A stretch of DNA of 64,000 nucleotides from CAVSJO01 sp963728445. GTDB taxonomy: Bacteria; Gemmatimonadota; Gemmatimonadetes; Longimicrobiales; RSA9. Under the pieces are notes generated by a model. The model made no database searches. It was not told where the DNA came from and saw only the letters and a program-made list of their open reading frames with translations. The stretch lies in assembly GCA_963728445.1 (NCBI GenBank), contig CAVSJO010000006.1, positions 682,001 to 746,000 of the forward strand, given 5' to 3'. Numbering within the stretch: position 1 is the first letter of the stretch; each line of letters opens with the position of its first letter. The position numbers and the translations under genes are program-made. Positions 1 to 7,760 of this stretch are shown here, piece after piece.

Positions 1-95
1 GGCGTTCGATCGAGTCAGGCGACGCTCCGGACGGGATGAGGAACGGCTCGGGTTCGCTTCGGGATCGCACGGTAAGATGGGCGTCGCGGAGGCGC

Positions 96-132
96 AAAAA
101 AAGCCCCCGTCCGCCCAGTTGGCGAACGGGGG
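96..132 (-). terminator. Rho-independent terminator
   Basis: On the minus strand a 12-bp GC stem with a five-base loop and one G-T pair is followed directly by seven T residues. This is a textbook intrinsic terminator. It would end a transcript coming from the right, such as one from the small membrane-protein gene at 620-775 or from the unannotated repeat region between them. Confidence 0.8.
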
Positions 133-202
133 AAGGCGCTAGCGTCCCCTGCCGTGAAAGCACTGCGCCTGTTCGACGCCGTGGAGGCGGCGGGGGCCAC
201 GT

Positions 203-373
203 CCGGGTGCCCAGGAAACCGTCCGGGCCACTCGCCCCTCACACGGCGATCGTCGATGATCGGGTGCTGCGTCCTGCGGCTCGCTCGGGCGCCTGCTACG
301 GCGTGGCCGGAGGCGCTCGGCCCTCGCGAGCTCCGGTCGAGGGTGGGACCGGTGCCGGGTGCCCAGGAAACCG
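203..373. repeat. Duplicated 19-bp motif
   Basis: The 19-base string ccgggtgcccaggaaaccg occurs exactly at 203-221 and again at 355-373, about 150 bp apart in direct orientation. No protein-coding signal covers both copies. It may be a structured RNA or a protein-binding site; I do not recognise it. Confidence 0.6.
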
Positions 374-402
374 ACCCCGGCCCCAACCCCTCTTCCGGTA
401 CT

Positions 403-600
403 TCGACTGCAACTTCCCCTGCGACTGCTCCTTCCCTGCGACTGCAACTTCTACTGCGACTGCAACTTCTGCTGCAACTGCTCCTTTCCTGCGACTGCAA
501 CTTCCACTTCGACTGCTCCTTCTGCTGCAACTTCAACTTCGACTGCTCCATCCCCTGCGACTGCTCGGTACTGCAACTTCACCTGCGAAGCCTACCAGGC
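403..600. repeat. Degenerate gactgcaacttc tandem repeat
   Basis: About 200 bp consist of variants of a 12-18 bp unit built from ctgcgactgc, aacttc and tgctcct blocks. It stays open in several frames on both strands and yields only low-complexity Ser/Arg/Cys/Gln strings, so I treat it as non-coding. It lies just downstream of the 51-residue membrane peptide gene. Confidence 0.7.
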
Positions 601-619
601 TGCTCCAGACGTCGGAGTC

Positions 620-775
620 CTAGCGTGCGCCCACTTCCAGCGAGAGCCCTGTGAGCGCGTCCGACACTTCCGCCTTCGGATCCGGTCGCAGCCCCCGAAG
701 GAAGTCGCCGATGTGGGACTCCAGCAGGGTCAGGTAAGCGATCGCGAGCACGACGATCAGAACGGCGTCGCCCAT
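620..775 (-). CDS. 51-aa single-TM small protein
   Basis: This small gene encodes 51 residues: a hydrophobic N-terminal helix (about residues 3-17) followed by an acidic and basic hydrophilic tail. The start is chosen because ATG at 775 is preceded at good spacing by a full Shine-Dalgarno, aaggaggtggc. Upstream are an intrinsic terminator (806-858) and a GEMM-type riboswitch (862-940), so expression is probably set by cyclic di-GMP through premature termination. It resembles KdpF only in size; no kdpA follows. The function is unknown. Confidence 0.7.
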   Translation of the reverse strand: MGDAVLIVVLAIAYLTLLESHIGDFLRGLRPDPKAEVSDALTGLSLEVGAR

Positions 776-805
776 GCCACCTCCTTGATCGCTCGGTCGG
801 GAGGC

Positions 806-858
806 GACAAGAAAGAGCCGCCAGCCTCGACCGGTGAACCGGTCGAACCGCTGGCGGC
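806..858 (-). terminator. Riboswitch expression-platform terminator
   Basis: The minus strand carries a nine-base perfect stem (gccgccagc/gctggcggc) enclosing a second palindrome (ctcgaccggt/accggtcga), followed by a pyrimidine-rich tctttcttgt tract. It sits between the aptamer at 862-940 and the ribosome site of the small membrane-protein gene, the expected place for a transcription-attenuating platform. Confidence 0.7.
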
Positions 859-861
859 CCG

Positions 862-940
862 GCGGGCATCGCGGCGTCTGCCGCGGAAGCCCCGTAGCTC
901 TGCGTCGCCGTCTTTCGACGGGTTTGCTCTGAGCAGCGAT
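862..940 (-). ncRNA. GEMM-I (cyclic di-GMP) riboswitch
   Basis: Read on the minus strand, the element has the GEMM hallmarks in order: agcaaacc, a GC stem capped by a GAAA tetraloop, then gacgcagagc and a cggggc block, followed by a second GC hairpin. This matches the consensus GCAAACC-stem-GAAA-stem-GACGCAAAGC of c-di-GMP-I aptamers from memory, with one A-to-G change. Variants of this fold bind cGAMP instead, so the exact ligand is unproven. It precedes a terminator and the 51-residue membrane peptide gene. Confidence 0.75.
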
Positions 941-1540
941 CGTGTCGTTGGAGCCGCGCTCCGCTATCGGCGGCTCGGGGTGGGGGATGGGCAACGGGTG
1001 TGCCGGGGGTGGATGGGCGGAGCGTGGGCGGGCGTAAGTTGTTGCGGGGGAGGAGTTTCAGGTCTTTTCGGTCGTGCGGGCCCTGGCGGCGGAGGCGCGC
1101 CAGACTGCGAAATGTTTGCGGGGATGAGCGAAAAGAATGTCGGAGTTTCGGGGATGGGCGCGACGGCCGTGCATGGGCATGGCCGCTGAAGCCATGGTGG
1201 CGCCCGGCCGGGCAGCGCAGAGTTGGGCCGGGGCGCCAGAGAGGCGGATGGACGGGCTGCGCGGAAGGCGGGCGGGACGTCGGGGGAGGTGGTGGGGTGG
1301 GTTTGCGGTAGACGCGGGCCGGAGGTGGACGCGGTCCGGCGGTGGACGCGGGCCGGACGTCGCACGCGAGCCAGCGGTGGACGCGGGCCCGACGTCGCAC
1401 ACTCGTTCATTGCGGGAAGCGCGATTGTGCATCTGGTGCCGCGGCGTGTCACTTCGTGCACAAGGGCGCCGGCCGCCCGCCCGACGATCGTGCAGATGTG
1501 ACCAGTGACGGGCTCGAATTGCACAACCGGAGGCGTCGGA
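941..1540. other. Intergenic, GC-rich with short direct repeats
   Basis: No convincing gene is visible here. At 1322-1400 there are three imperfect copies of ggtggacgcgg, two of them extended by gccggacgtcgcac-like sequence. The open frames across the interval are GC-driven shadows without ribosome sites or recognisable domains. A weak ribosome site ggaggcg lies just before the ATG at 1541. Confidence 0.5.
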
Positions 1541-2536
1541 ATGGACACTTGTGCTGGAGGGACCCAGGTGCAGTCCGGCGCAGTCGGCCGCCGGGATGTG
1601 AACGCGCTGATCCAGGAGCTTGCGGAACGCCAGCACGGGGTCGTGGCTCGATCGCAGCTCCTTGCAGCGGGAATATCAGTCTCGGCGATTCGACACCGCC
1701 TTCGCAGACGCGAGCTGCGGCAGCTCCATCGGGGCGTATACCGGGCAACGCTCGGGCCGCTGCCACTCGAGGCCGAAACCGCAGCGCTGCTCGCCTGCGG
1801 AGCGGTGCGGGACGAGCCGGATCCGTCCTCGCCGGTGCGCCTATGCTGCGAAACCGCGGCGATTCTCTGGCGTCTCCTGTCGCCGAGCGCCTCCGATGGT
1901 AAGATCCACGTATCGACGTCGGGGCGGAGCCGCTCTCCGGCTCCGGGGATTCGGGTGCACCGCCTGCGGACGCTGCATCCGGACGACCTGGCGAGCTACC
2001 AGGGCCTGCCAACCACGGCGCCCGCGAGGACGCTCCTGGACGTCGCGGCGCGTCTGCCCGGTCGCGAGCTCGAAAAGGCCGTTGCCATTGTCGAACGGGA
2101 GCACCACGTGCACCCGCCCGTGTTCGCGGCACTTCTGCGCCGGAACCCGCGGCGGCCCGGAAGTTCCCGTCTTCGCACCGTGCTGGGACTCTCCGAGCGG
2201 CCGGCGTACACGCAATCCGAGGCAGAGGAAGCCTTTCTTGCCCTCGTCCGGGACGCTGAGGGCCCGCCCATGGAAGTCAACGTGAGGGTATGCGGCTACC
2301 TCGTCGACTTCTACTTCCGCCGGCAGCGACTGGTCGTCGAGATCGACGGCTATCGCTTCCACTCTTCGCGACGACCCTTCCGCGCGGACCGTCGTCGTGA
2401 TCTCGTGCTCCAGAACGCGGGATACCGCGTCGCCCGCTTCAGCTGGGAGGACCTGACGGAGTCACCCGGCTTCGTCCTGCTTCATCTTGGCGTCGCGCTC
2501 GGCGCGTCCGAAATGCGCGGCGCAACGGGGTCCTGA
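1541..2536 (+). CDS. AbiEi-like antitoxin domain + DUF559 protein
   Basis: The protein begins with a short winged-helix type IV-antitoxin-like domain (AbiEi N-terminal style: an ELAERQHGVVARSQLLAAG helix-turn-helix, then RRGELRQLHRGVYR-like sequence) and ends with a DUF559 / Vsr-like endonuclease fold, with YLVDFYFRRQRLVVEIDGY and the closing RFSWEDL motif. This two-part architecture is common, especially in Actinobacteria, where its biological role is unclear. The ATG at 1541 follows ggaggcgtcgga. A GTG at 1505 would add 12 residues. It stands alone, divergent from the riboswitch-controlled gene. Confidence 0.75.
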   Translation: MDTCAGGTQVQSGAVGRRDVNALIQELAERQHGVVARSQLLAAGISVSAIRHRLRRRELRQLHRGVYRATLGPLPLEAETAALLACGAVRDEPDPSSPVRLCCETAAILWRLLSPSASDGKIHVSTSGRSRSPAPGIRVHRLRTLHPDDLASYQGLPTTAPARTLLDVAARLPGRELEKAVAIVEREHHVHPPVFAALLRRNPRRPGSSRLRTVLGLSERPAYTQSEAEEAFLALVRDAEGPPMEVNVRVCGYLVDFYFRRQRLVVEIDGYRFHSSRRPFRADRRRDLVLQNAGYRVARFSWEDLTESPGFVLLHLGVALGASEMRGATGS

Positions 2537-2684
2537 CGCGCGGCCCTTCCTGTCGCGCCCTGAGACGGGCCACGCCGCGCCGCCCCGCGCCGCGCCGCCC
2601 CTTCTGCTCCGTCCGATGCCACCGCGCCTTGAGCCCGACCGCCCGCTCCCGTACACTTCGGAGGACTCATCGAACCGGAGCCGC

Positions 2685-3290
2685 ATGTTCGCAATCGCCC
2701 GCCTGCACGTGAACGGAGACACCCGCGAGGTGGGGGTGCCGGAGCACTACACGCTGCTCGAGGCGCTCCGCTACGGGCTCGGCCTGACGGGGTCGAAGCA
2801 GGGCTGCGACAAGGGCGATTGCGGAGCGTGCACGGTACTCCTGGACGGGGAGCCGGTGCTCTCATGCATCACACCGGTCTGGGAAGCGGAGAGCCGGGAA
2901 GTCCTCACTGTGGAAGGACTTGCGAGTGCAGCGGGGCCGCATGCCCTGCAGACCGCGTTCGGCGAGACGGGCGCGGCGCAGTGCGGCTTCTGCACGCCGG
3001 GCATCCTGATGTCGGCGACGTCGCTCCTGGAGCGCGTCGCCGATCCGACGCTCGACGAGATCCGCGACGCGCTGTCCGGCAACCTCTGCCGGTGCACGGG
3101 CTACACGAAGATTTATGAGGCGGTGCGCCTGGCGGCGCGGAGGCGGGCGACGGGGGGCGGGCGAGGTGCGGCGGGCGGAGGAACGGCGACGGCGGGTGCG
3201 TCGGCGACGTCGGCTTCGACGGGGTCGACGGGCGCGCCGGGATCGACGGCTTCGACGGGGCCGACGGGGCCGACGGGGGCTTCCCGGTGA
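2685..3290 (+). CDS. hcrC: 4-Hydroxybenzoyl-CoA reductase-like 2Fe-2S subunit
   Basis: This is the small electron-transfer subunit of a xanthine-oxidase-family enzyme. A plant-type ferredoxin domain carries C41, C46, C49 and C61, and a helical domain carries the second cluster at C100, C103, C135 and C137 (CGFC ... CRC). The ATG at 2685 begins the conserved domain and has ggag nearby. Residues from about 150 form a low-complexity Gly/Thr/Ser/Ala tail with collagen-like GPTG steps, unusual for the family. The stop overlaps the start of the molybdenum subunit by 4 bp, so the two are probably translationally coupled. Confidence 0.9.
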   Translation: MFAIARLHVNGDTREVGVPEHYTLLEALRYGLGLTGSKQGCDKGDCGACTVLLDGEPVLSCITPVWEAESREVLTVEGLASAAGPHALQTAFGETGAAQCGFCTPGILMSATSLLERVADPTLDEIRDALSGNLCRCTGYTKIYEAVRLAARRRATGGGRGAAGGGTATAGASATSASTGSTGAPGSTASTGPTGPTGASR

Positions 3291-5779
3291 GGCCGGAGGA
3301 GCTGCGCGCCCGGCAGGGGGAGGGGGCGGTGGATCCGGCGGAGCTGCCGTCGCTGGTGGAGAAGGACCTGCGGGTGCTGGGGCAGCGGATGGCGCGGGTG
3401 GACGGGATGGCGAAGTCCACCGGGGGCGCGGTCTACACGGACGACATCGCGCTGCCGGGGATGCTGCACGGCAAGATCCTGCGCTCGACGCACGCGCACG
3501 CGCGCATCCTCTCCGTGGACACGGCGAAGGCGGAGGCCCTCGAGGGCGTGCACGCCGTGCTGACGGGGGCGGAGGTGCCGACGCCGTACTGCGTGATCCC
3601 GTGGACGCGGGACGAGACGGCGCTGTGCACGGACCGGGTGCGCTTCATCGGCGACGGCGTGGCGGCGGTGGCGGCGGTGGACGAGGACACGGCGATCCGG
3701 GCGCTGGACATGATCGACGTCGAGTACGAGCCGCTGCCGGCGTACTTCGACCCGCGCGCGTCGCTGGAGCCGCCGGAGGGCGTGCCCCACATCCACGAGC
3801 CGAAGAAGCCGGGCCACAACGGCAACATCACGAAGATGGTGCGGCTGGAGTTCGGGGAGGTGGACCGGGAGCTGGCGGAGAGCGACGTCGTCGTGGAGGG
3901 AGAGTACCGTTTCGAGGGCACGACGCACGCGCCCATCGAGCCGCACTGCGCCATCGGCTGGTACGACCCGTCGGGCAAGCTGACGGTGTGGTCCTCCACG
4001 CAGGTGCCGCACTACCTGCACCGGGAGCTGGCGCGGGTGCTGGACCTGGACGTGGCGCGGATCCGCGTCGTGCAGCCGGCGGTGGGCGGCGCGTTCGGCG
4101 GGAAGAGCGAGCCGTTCGACCTGGAGTTCTGCGTGGCGGCGCTGTCCCGGAAGTGCGGCCGACCCGTGAAGATCCTCTACACTCGCGAGGAAGTCTTCTA
4201 CTCGCACCGCGGCCGGCACCCCATGGACTTCGTGTGCCGGCTCGGCGCGGACACCGAGGGGCACATCAAGGCGGTCGACCACGAGATCCTCATCGACGGC
4301 GGTGCGTACGCGTCGTTCGGGCTGGTGACGACGTACTACAGCGGCCAGCTGCTGCCGGCGCCGTACCGGTTCGGCTCCTACCGGTTCGACTCCACGCGCG
4401 TGTACACGAACAAGCCGCCGTGCGGCCCGAAGCGGGGGCACGGCTCCGTGCAGCCGCGCTTCGCGTTCGAGATCCAGCTCGACAAGCTGGCGGAGCGGCT
4501 CCGCCTCGATCCCATGGAATTGCGACGTCGCAACTTCCTCGGCTCCGACACCCGCACCATCAACGAGCTGCGCGTGCGCTCGAACGGCTTTCTCGAGTGC
4601 CTGGACGCCGTCGAGCGGGCCAGCGACTGGAAGGCGAAGTTCCGGCAGATGCCGTACGGCCGCGGCGTCGGCGTCGCCGGGTCGTGCTACATCTCGGGCA
4701 CGAACTACCCGATCTACCCGAACGAGATGCCGCAGTCGGCGGTGCACGTGCAGGTCGAGCGCTCCGGACGGGTCACGATCTTCAGCGGGGCGTCGGAGAT
4801 CGGCCAGGGCTCGGACAGCATGGTCGCCTACATCGCGTCCGAAGAGCTGGGCGTGCCGGTCGAGTACGTGCGCACGGTCTCGGCCGACACGGACCTGTGC
4901 CCCGTCGACCTGGGCGCGTACTCATCCCGGGAGACGCTCATGGTGGGGAACGCGTGCCAGGACGCCGTCCAGAAGCTGCGCCACCGCGTGGTCGAGGCCG
5001 TCGCCGAGGCGTGGGAGGTGCCGGCGGCCGTGATCCTGCTGGCCGGCGGCTGGGCGTTCGATGCCCGGGACACGGAGCGCAAGATGCCCGTTTCCGAGGC
5101 GTTCAACCTGGCCGAGGCGCGGTCCGGTACGCTCGCCGAGACCGGCTGGTACGACACGCCGAAGGAGGGCGTCCACGGCGACTACCGCGGCGGCACCATC
5201 GGCGCCTCGCCCGCCTACAGCTTCACGGCGCACGTGGCGGAGGTCTCCGTGGACCCGGAGACGGGCTTCGTCGCCGTCGAGAACATCTGGGTCGCCCACG
5301 ACTGCGGCCGGGCGCTGAACCCGGTGCTGGTCGAGGGGCAGATGGAGGGCTCGGCGTACATGGGCGCGGCCGAAGCGATCCTCGAGGCGCAGGTCTTCAA
5401 GTCGGAGGACGAGGGGAAGGCGGGATTGCACAACGCGCCGTCGCTGCTGGACTACAAGATCCCGACGTCGCTGGACACGCCGACGATGCAGTCGCTGATC
5501 GTGGAGTCGAACGACCCGGAGGGGCCGTACGGCGCGAAGGAGGCGGGGGAGGGGCCGTTGCACCCGTCGATCCCGGCCATCGCGAACGCCATCCACGACG
5601 CCGTGGGCGTCCGGCTGAACCGGATCCCGTTCGACCCGCCGCGCGTGTGGCGGGCGCTCAGGGAACAGAACGGGCGCGCGCGCTGGGAGGCGGCGCGGGG
5701 CCATTGGGCGGGGAGCTCCGGAGACGGCGGAGCGCGAAACCCCGGAGAAGTGCGCGAAGCAACGGTGGAACCACGCTGA
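3287..5779 (+). CDS. hcrA: 4-Hydroxybenzoyl-CoA reductase-like Mo subunit
   Basis: This 830-residue protein is the catalytic molybdopterin subunit of a xanthine-oxidase-family hydroxylase or reductase. Visible features include the N-terminal KSTGGAVYTDDI substrate-entry domain, GGAFGGKSEP, the KRGHGSVQPRFAFE motif typical of the HcrA branch, the Moco loop GASEIGQGSD and the C-terminal GAKEAGEGP with the essential glutamate. Expected role: electron transfer-coupled reduction of an aromatic CoA thioester. Substrate assignment rests mainly on the cluster loop of the FAD subunit at 6388. It is coupled to the 2Fe-2S subunit by a 4-bp overlap. Confidence 0.85.
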   Translation: MRPEELRARQGEGAVDPAELPSLVEKDLRVLGQRMARVDGMAKSTGGAVYTDDIALPGMLHGKILRSTHAHARILSVDTAKAEALEGVHAVLTGAEVPTPYCVIPWTRDETALCTDRVRFIGDGVAAVAAVDEDTAIRALDMIDVEYEPLPAYFDPRASLEPPEGVPHIHEPKKPGHNGNITKMVRLEFGEVDRELAESDVVVEGEYRFEGTTHAPIEPHCAIGWYDPSGKLTVWSSTQVPHYLHRELARVLDLDVARIRVVQPAVGGAFGGKSEPFDLEFCVAALSRKCGRPVKILYTREEVFYSHRGRHPMDFVCRLGADTEGHIKAVDHEILIDGGAYASFGLVTTYYSGQLLPAPYRFGSYRFDSTRVYTNKPPCGPKRGHGSVQPRFAFEIQLDKLAERLRLDPMELRRRNFLGSDTRTINELRVRSNGFLECLDAVERASDWKAKFRQMPYGRGVGVAGSCYISGTNYPIYPNEMPQSAVHVQVERSGRVTIFSGASEIGQGSDSMVAYIASEELGVPVEYVRTVSADTDLCPVDLGAYSSRETLMVGNACQDAVQKLRHRVVEAVAEAWEVPAAVILLAGGWAFDARDTERKMPVSEAFNLAEARSGTLAETGWYDTPKEGVHGDYRGGTIGASPAYSFTAHVAEVSVDPETGFVAVENIWVAHDCGRALNPVLVEGQMEGSAYMGAAEAILEAQVFKSEDEGKAGLHNAPSLLDYKIPTSLDTPTMQSLIVESNDPEGPYGAKEAGEGPLHPSIPAIANAIHDAVGVRLNRIPFDPPRVWRALREQNGRARWEAARGHWAGSSGDGGARNPGEVREATVEPR

Positions 5780-5816
5780 GAAGCCACAGGGAACTGCACA
5801 GGGGACGGGTCATCCC

Positions 5817-6377
5817 ATGGACGTGACGGAGGCGATACGGGGGCGGATCTCGGTGAAGCGATTCACCGAGGAGCCGCTCGAACGGGAGACGGTGGAGGAG
5901 CTGCTGGAGCTGGCGACGCTGGCGCCGAACCATCGCATGACGCAGCCGTGGCGGTTCACGGTGCTGGGGCCGGAGCAGCAGCGGATCTACGGGGAGCTGA
6001 AGGGGCACCTGAAGTCGCAGAAGGTGGAGGACGAGGCGGCGGCGGTGGCGGTGAAGGACAAGGTCGCCCGGGACGTGCTTGCGATCCCGTGCGTGGTTGT
6101 GGTGCGCATGAAGCGGGACGAGGACCCGGGCGTGCGGGAGGAGGACCACGCGGCCGTGTTCATGGGCATCGAGAACCTGCTGCTGGCGGCGTGGGAGCGG
6201 GGCATCGGCGGCTACATCCACACGGGCGGGATCATGGAGCAGGACCGGCTGCGGGAGCTGGCGGGCGCGGCGGCCGACGAGCGCATCGTCGCCGTCGTGG
6301 ATCTGGGCAGGCCGTCGGAGGTCCCGACGCGCAAGGAGCGGACGGACGTGACGTCGCTCACGACGTGGACTCCGTAG
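5817..6377 (+). CDS. Nitroreductase-family FMN oxidoreductase
   Basis: The 186-residue protein has the nitroreductase fold markers: an N-terminal RGRISVKRF FMN-binding motif, APNHRMTQPWRF, a central GIENLLLAAWERGIGGYIHTG helix and a C-terminal VDLGRPSEVPTRK. It should bind FMN and use NAD(P)H to reduce nitroaromatics or quinones. It sits between the molybdenum and FAD subunit genes of the hydroxybenzoyl-CoA-reductase-like complex on the same strand, so a role in the same aromatic pathway or in electron supply is plausible but inferred. Confidence 0.85.
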   Translation: MDVTEAIRGRISVKRFTEEPLERETVEELLELATLAPNHRMTQPWRFTVLGPEQQRIYGELKGHLKSQKVEDEAAAVAVKDKVARDVLAIPCVVVVRMKRDEDPGVREEDHAAVFMGIENLLLAAWERGIGGYIHTGGIMEQDRLRELAGAAADERIVAVVDLGRPSEVPTRKERTDVTSLTTWTP

Positions 6378-6387
6378 GCGACGTCGC

Positions 6388-7365
6388 ATGCTCCGGCTCC
6401 CCGAGTATCGCTACCACCGGCCGCCGACCCTGCGCGCGGCGCTCGACCTGCTGGGCGAGCACGGCGAGGACGCGCTGCCCGTGGCTGGGGGGACGGACCT
6501 GGTTCCGAACATGAAGCATCGGCTGTTCACGCCGGGGCATCTCGTGGCGCTCAAGGGCGTCAGTGAGATGAAGGGGATCGAGGCGCGGGACGGCGCGCTG
6601 CGCATCGGCGCGGCGGAGACGCTGCACGACGTGTCCCGCCACCCCCTCGTGCGCGAGCATTTCCCCTCCCTCGCCGACGCCGCGGGGCGCGTGGCGGGCC
6701 CGCAGCTCCGGCGCATGGGCACGATCGGCGGCAACCTGTGCCTGGACACACGCTGCACGTACTACAACCAGACGTACTTCTGGCGCAGCGCGCTCGGCTT
6801 CTGCCTCAAGAAGGACGGCGACACCTGCCACGTCACGAAGGTGGGGAAGAAGTGCGTGGCCGCGCACAGCGCCGACACGCCGCCGGTGCTCATGACGCTG
6901 AACGCCGTGGCGGAGGTCGCAGGACCGGACGGCGAGCGGGACATCCCGCTATCCGAATACTTCGTCTCCGACGGCATCTGGAACGAGCAGCGGCAGCCGG
7001 GCGAGCTGGTCGTGGCGATCCGCATCCCGCTCCCGCCCGCCGGCCGTCGCTCCGCGTTCGAGAAGCTGCGCCAGCGCAACGCCATCGACTTTCCGCTGCT
7101 GAACATCGCAGTCGCCGGGGAGTTCGACGGCGACCGCGTCGTCGAGTTGCGCATGGTCGTCTCGGCGCTGGGCTCCCGGCCGCGCGTCGTCTCGGGACTG
7201 GACACGATCGCCGCCGGCCGTGCGCTGACGGAGGACGTCGTGCAGGCCGTGTCCGAGCGCGCGCACGCGCAGTCGCACCCGCTCACGAACATCATCGTGG
7301 ACGCCGAGTGGCGCAGGGCGATGGTGCCCGTGTATGTAGGGCGGGCGCTGGGGGCGCTGCGGTAG
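6388..7365 (+). CDS. hcrB: 4-Hydroxybenzoyl-CoA reductase-like FAD/4Fe-4S subunit
   Basis: This is the FAD-binding middle subunit of the xanthine-oxidase family: AGGTD (33-37) and GTIGGN (111-116) bind FAD. Between them and the C-terminal CO-dehydrogenase-flavoprotein domain lies a loop with C123, C139, C147 and C156, exactly C-X15-C-X7-C-X8-C. That loop is the diagnostic extra [4Fe-4S] site of 4-hydroxybenzoyl-CoA reductase beta subunits, which use reduced ferredoxin for reductive dehydroxylation. It ends an operon with genes at 2685, 3287 and 5817 and supports an anaerobic aromatic pathway, although no CoA ligase or ring reductase is visible nearby. Confidence 0.88.
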   Translation: MLRLPEYRYHRPPTLRAALDLLGEHGEDALPVAGGTDLVPNMKHRLFTPGHLVALKGVSEMKGIEARDGALRIGAAETLHDVSRHPLVREHFPSLADAAGRVAGPQLRRMGTIGGNLCLDTRCTYYNQTYFWRSALGFCLKKDGDTCHVTKVGKKCVAAHSADTPPVLMTLNAVAEVAGPDGERDIPLSEYFVSDGIWNEQRQPGELVVAIRIPLPPAGRRSAFEKLRQRNAIDFPLLNIAVAGEFDGDRVVELRMVVSALGSRPRVVSGLDTIAAGRALTEDVVQAVSERAHAQSHPLTNIIVDAEWRRAMVPVYVGRALGALR

Positions 7366-7375
7366 GGTGGGGTCG

Positions 7376-7752
7376 GGGCGCCTTCGGCGCCCCGACCAGG
7401 GGGTCGCGGGCTGCGCCCGCTCCGAGGGGGGCGGCGCGCGCCTTCGAGGGGGGCGCCCCTTCGGGGCTTCGAGGGGGGCGGGGCCTGCGGCCCCTTCGAG
7501 GAGGTCGCTCGCGTGCGCTCGCTCCGAGGTGGCGCGACGGCCGACGGGTCGCGCGGCCACCCGCCGTACCTCGGCGGCCGCGCAGCGGCCGCCCCCCTCG
7601 AAGCGGCGCCCACGGCGCCGCGCCCCCCTCGAAGCGAGGCAGAGCCGAGCGCCCCCCTCGGAGGGGCCGCAGCCCCCGACCCCCTCGGAGCGGCGCCACC
7701 GGCGCCGCGACCCCCTGGGCGGGGCGCCGCAGGCGCCCCGCCCCCACAACCG
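7376..7752. repeat. Strand-asymmetric palindrome array
   Basis: The 377-bp intergenic block alternates short gcgcc-n-ggcgc palindromes with spacers reading cttcgaggggg or ctccgaggggg in the left half and cccccctcgaag or ccccctcggag in the right half. The spacer orientation flips near 7,560, so the block is itself a large imperfect inverted repeat. It contains no gene. It separates the hcr-like operon from the aminotransferase gene and could act as a bidirectional terminator, a REP-like element or a recombination substrate. Confidence 0.75.
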
Positions 7753-7760
7753 GAAGAACC

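Noticed and set aside
620..775. kdpF
   Set aside because: Only the length and hydrophobic helix agree; there is no kdpABC nearby and the upstream riboswitch is GEMM-like.
36..1189. Plus-strand frames at the left end
   Set aside because: They translate the repeat and riboswitch regions into Cys/Ser/Thr/Arg-rich strings without homology.
3113..5826. Long reading frames overlapping the Mo-subunit gene on both strands
   Set aside because: They are GC-driven shadows with biased Arg/Ala/Gly/Pro composition; the plus-frame gene at 3287 has clear family motifs.
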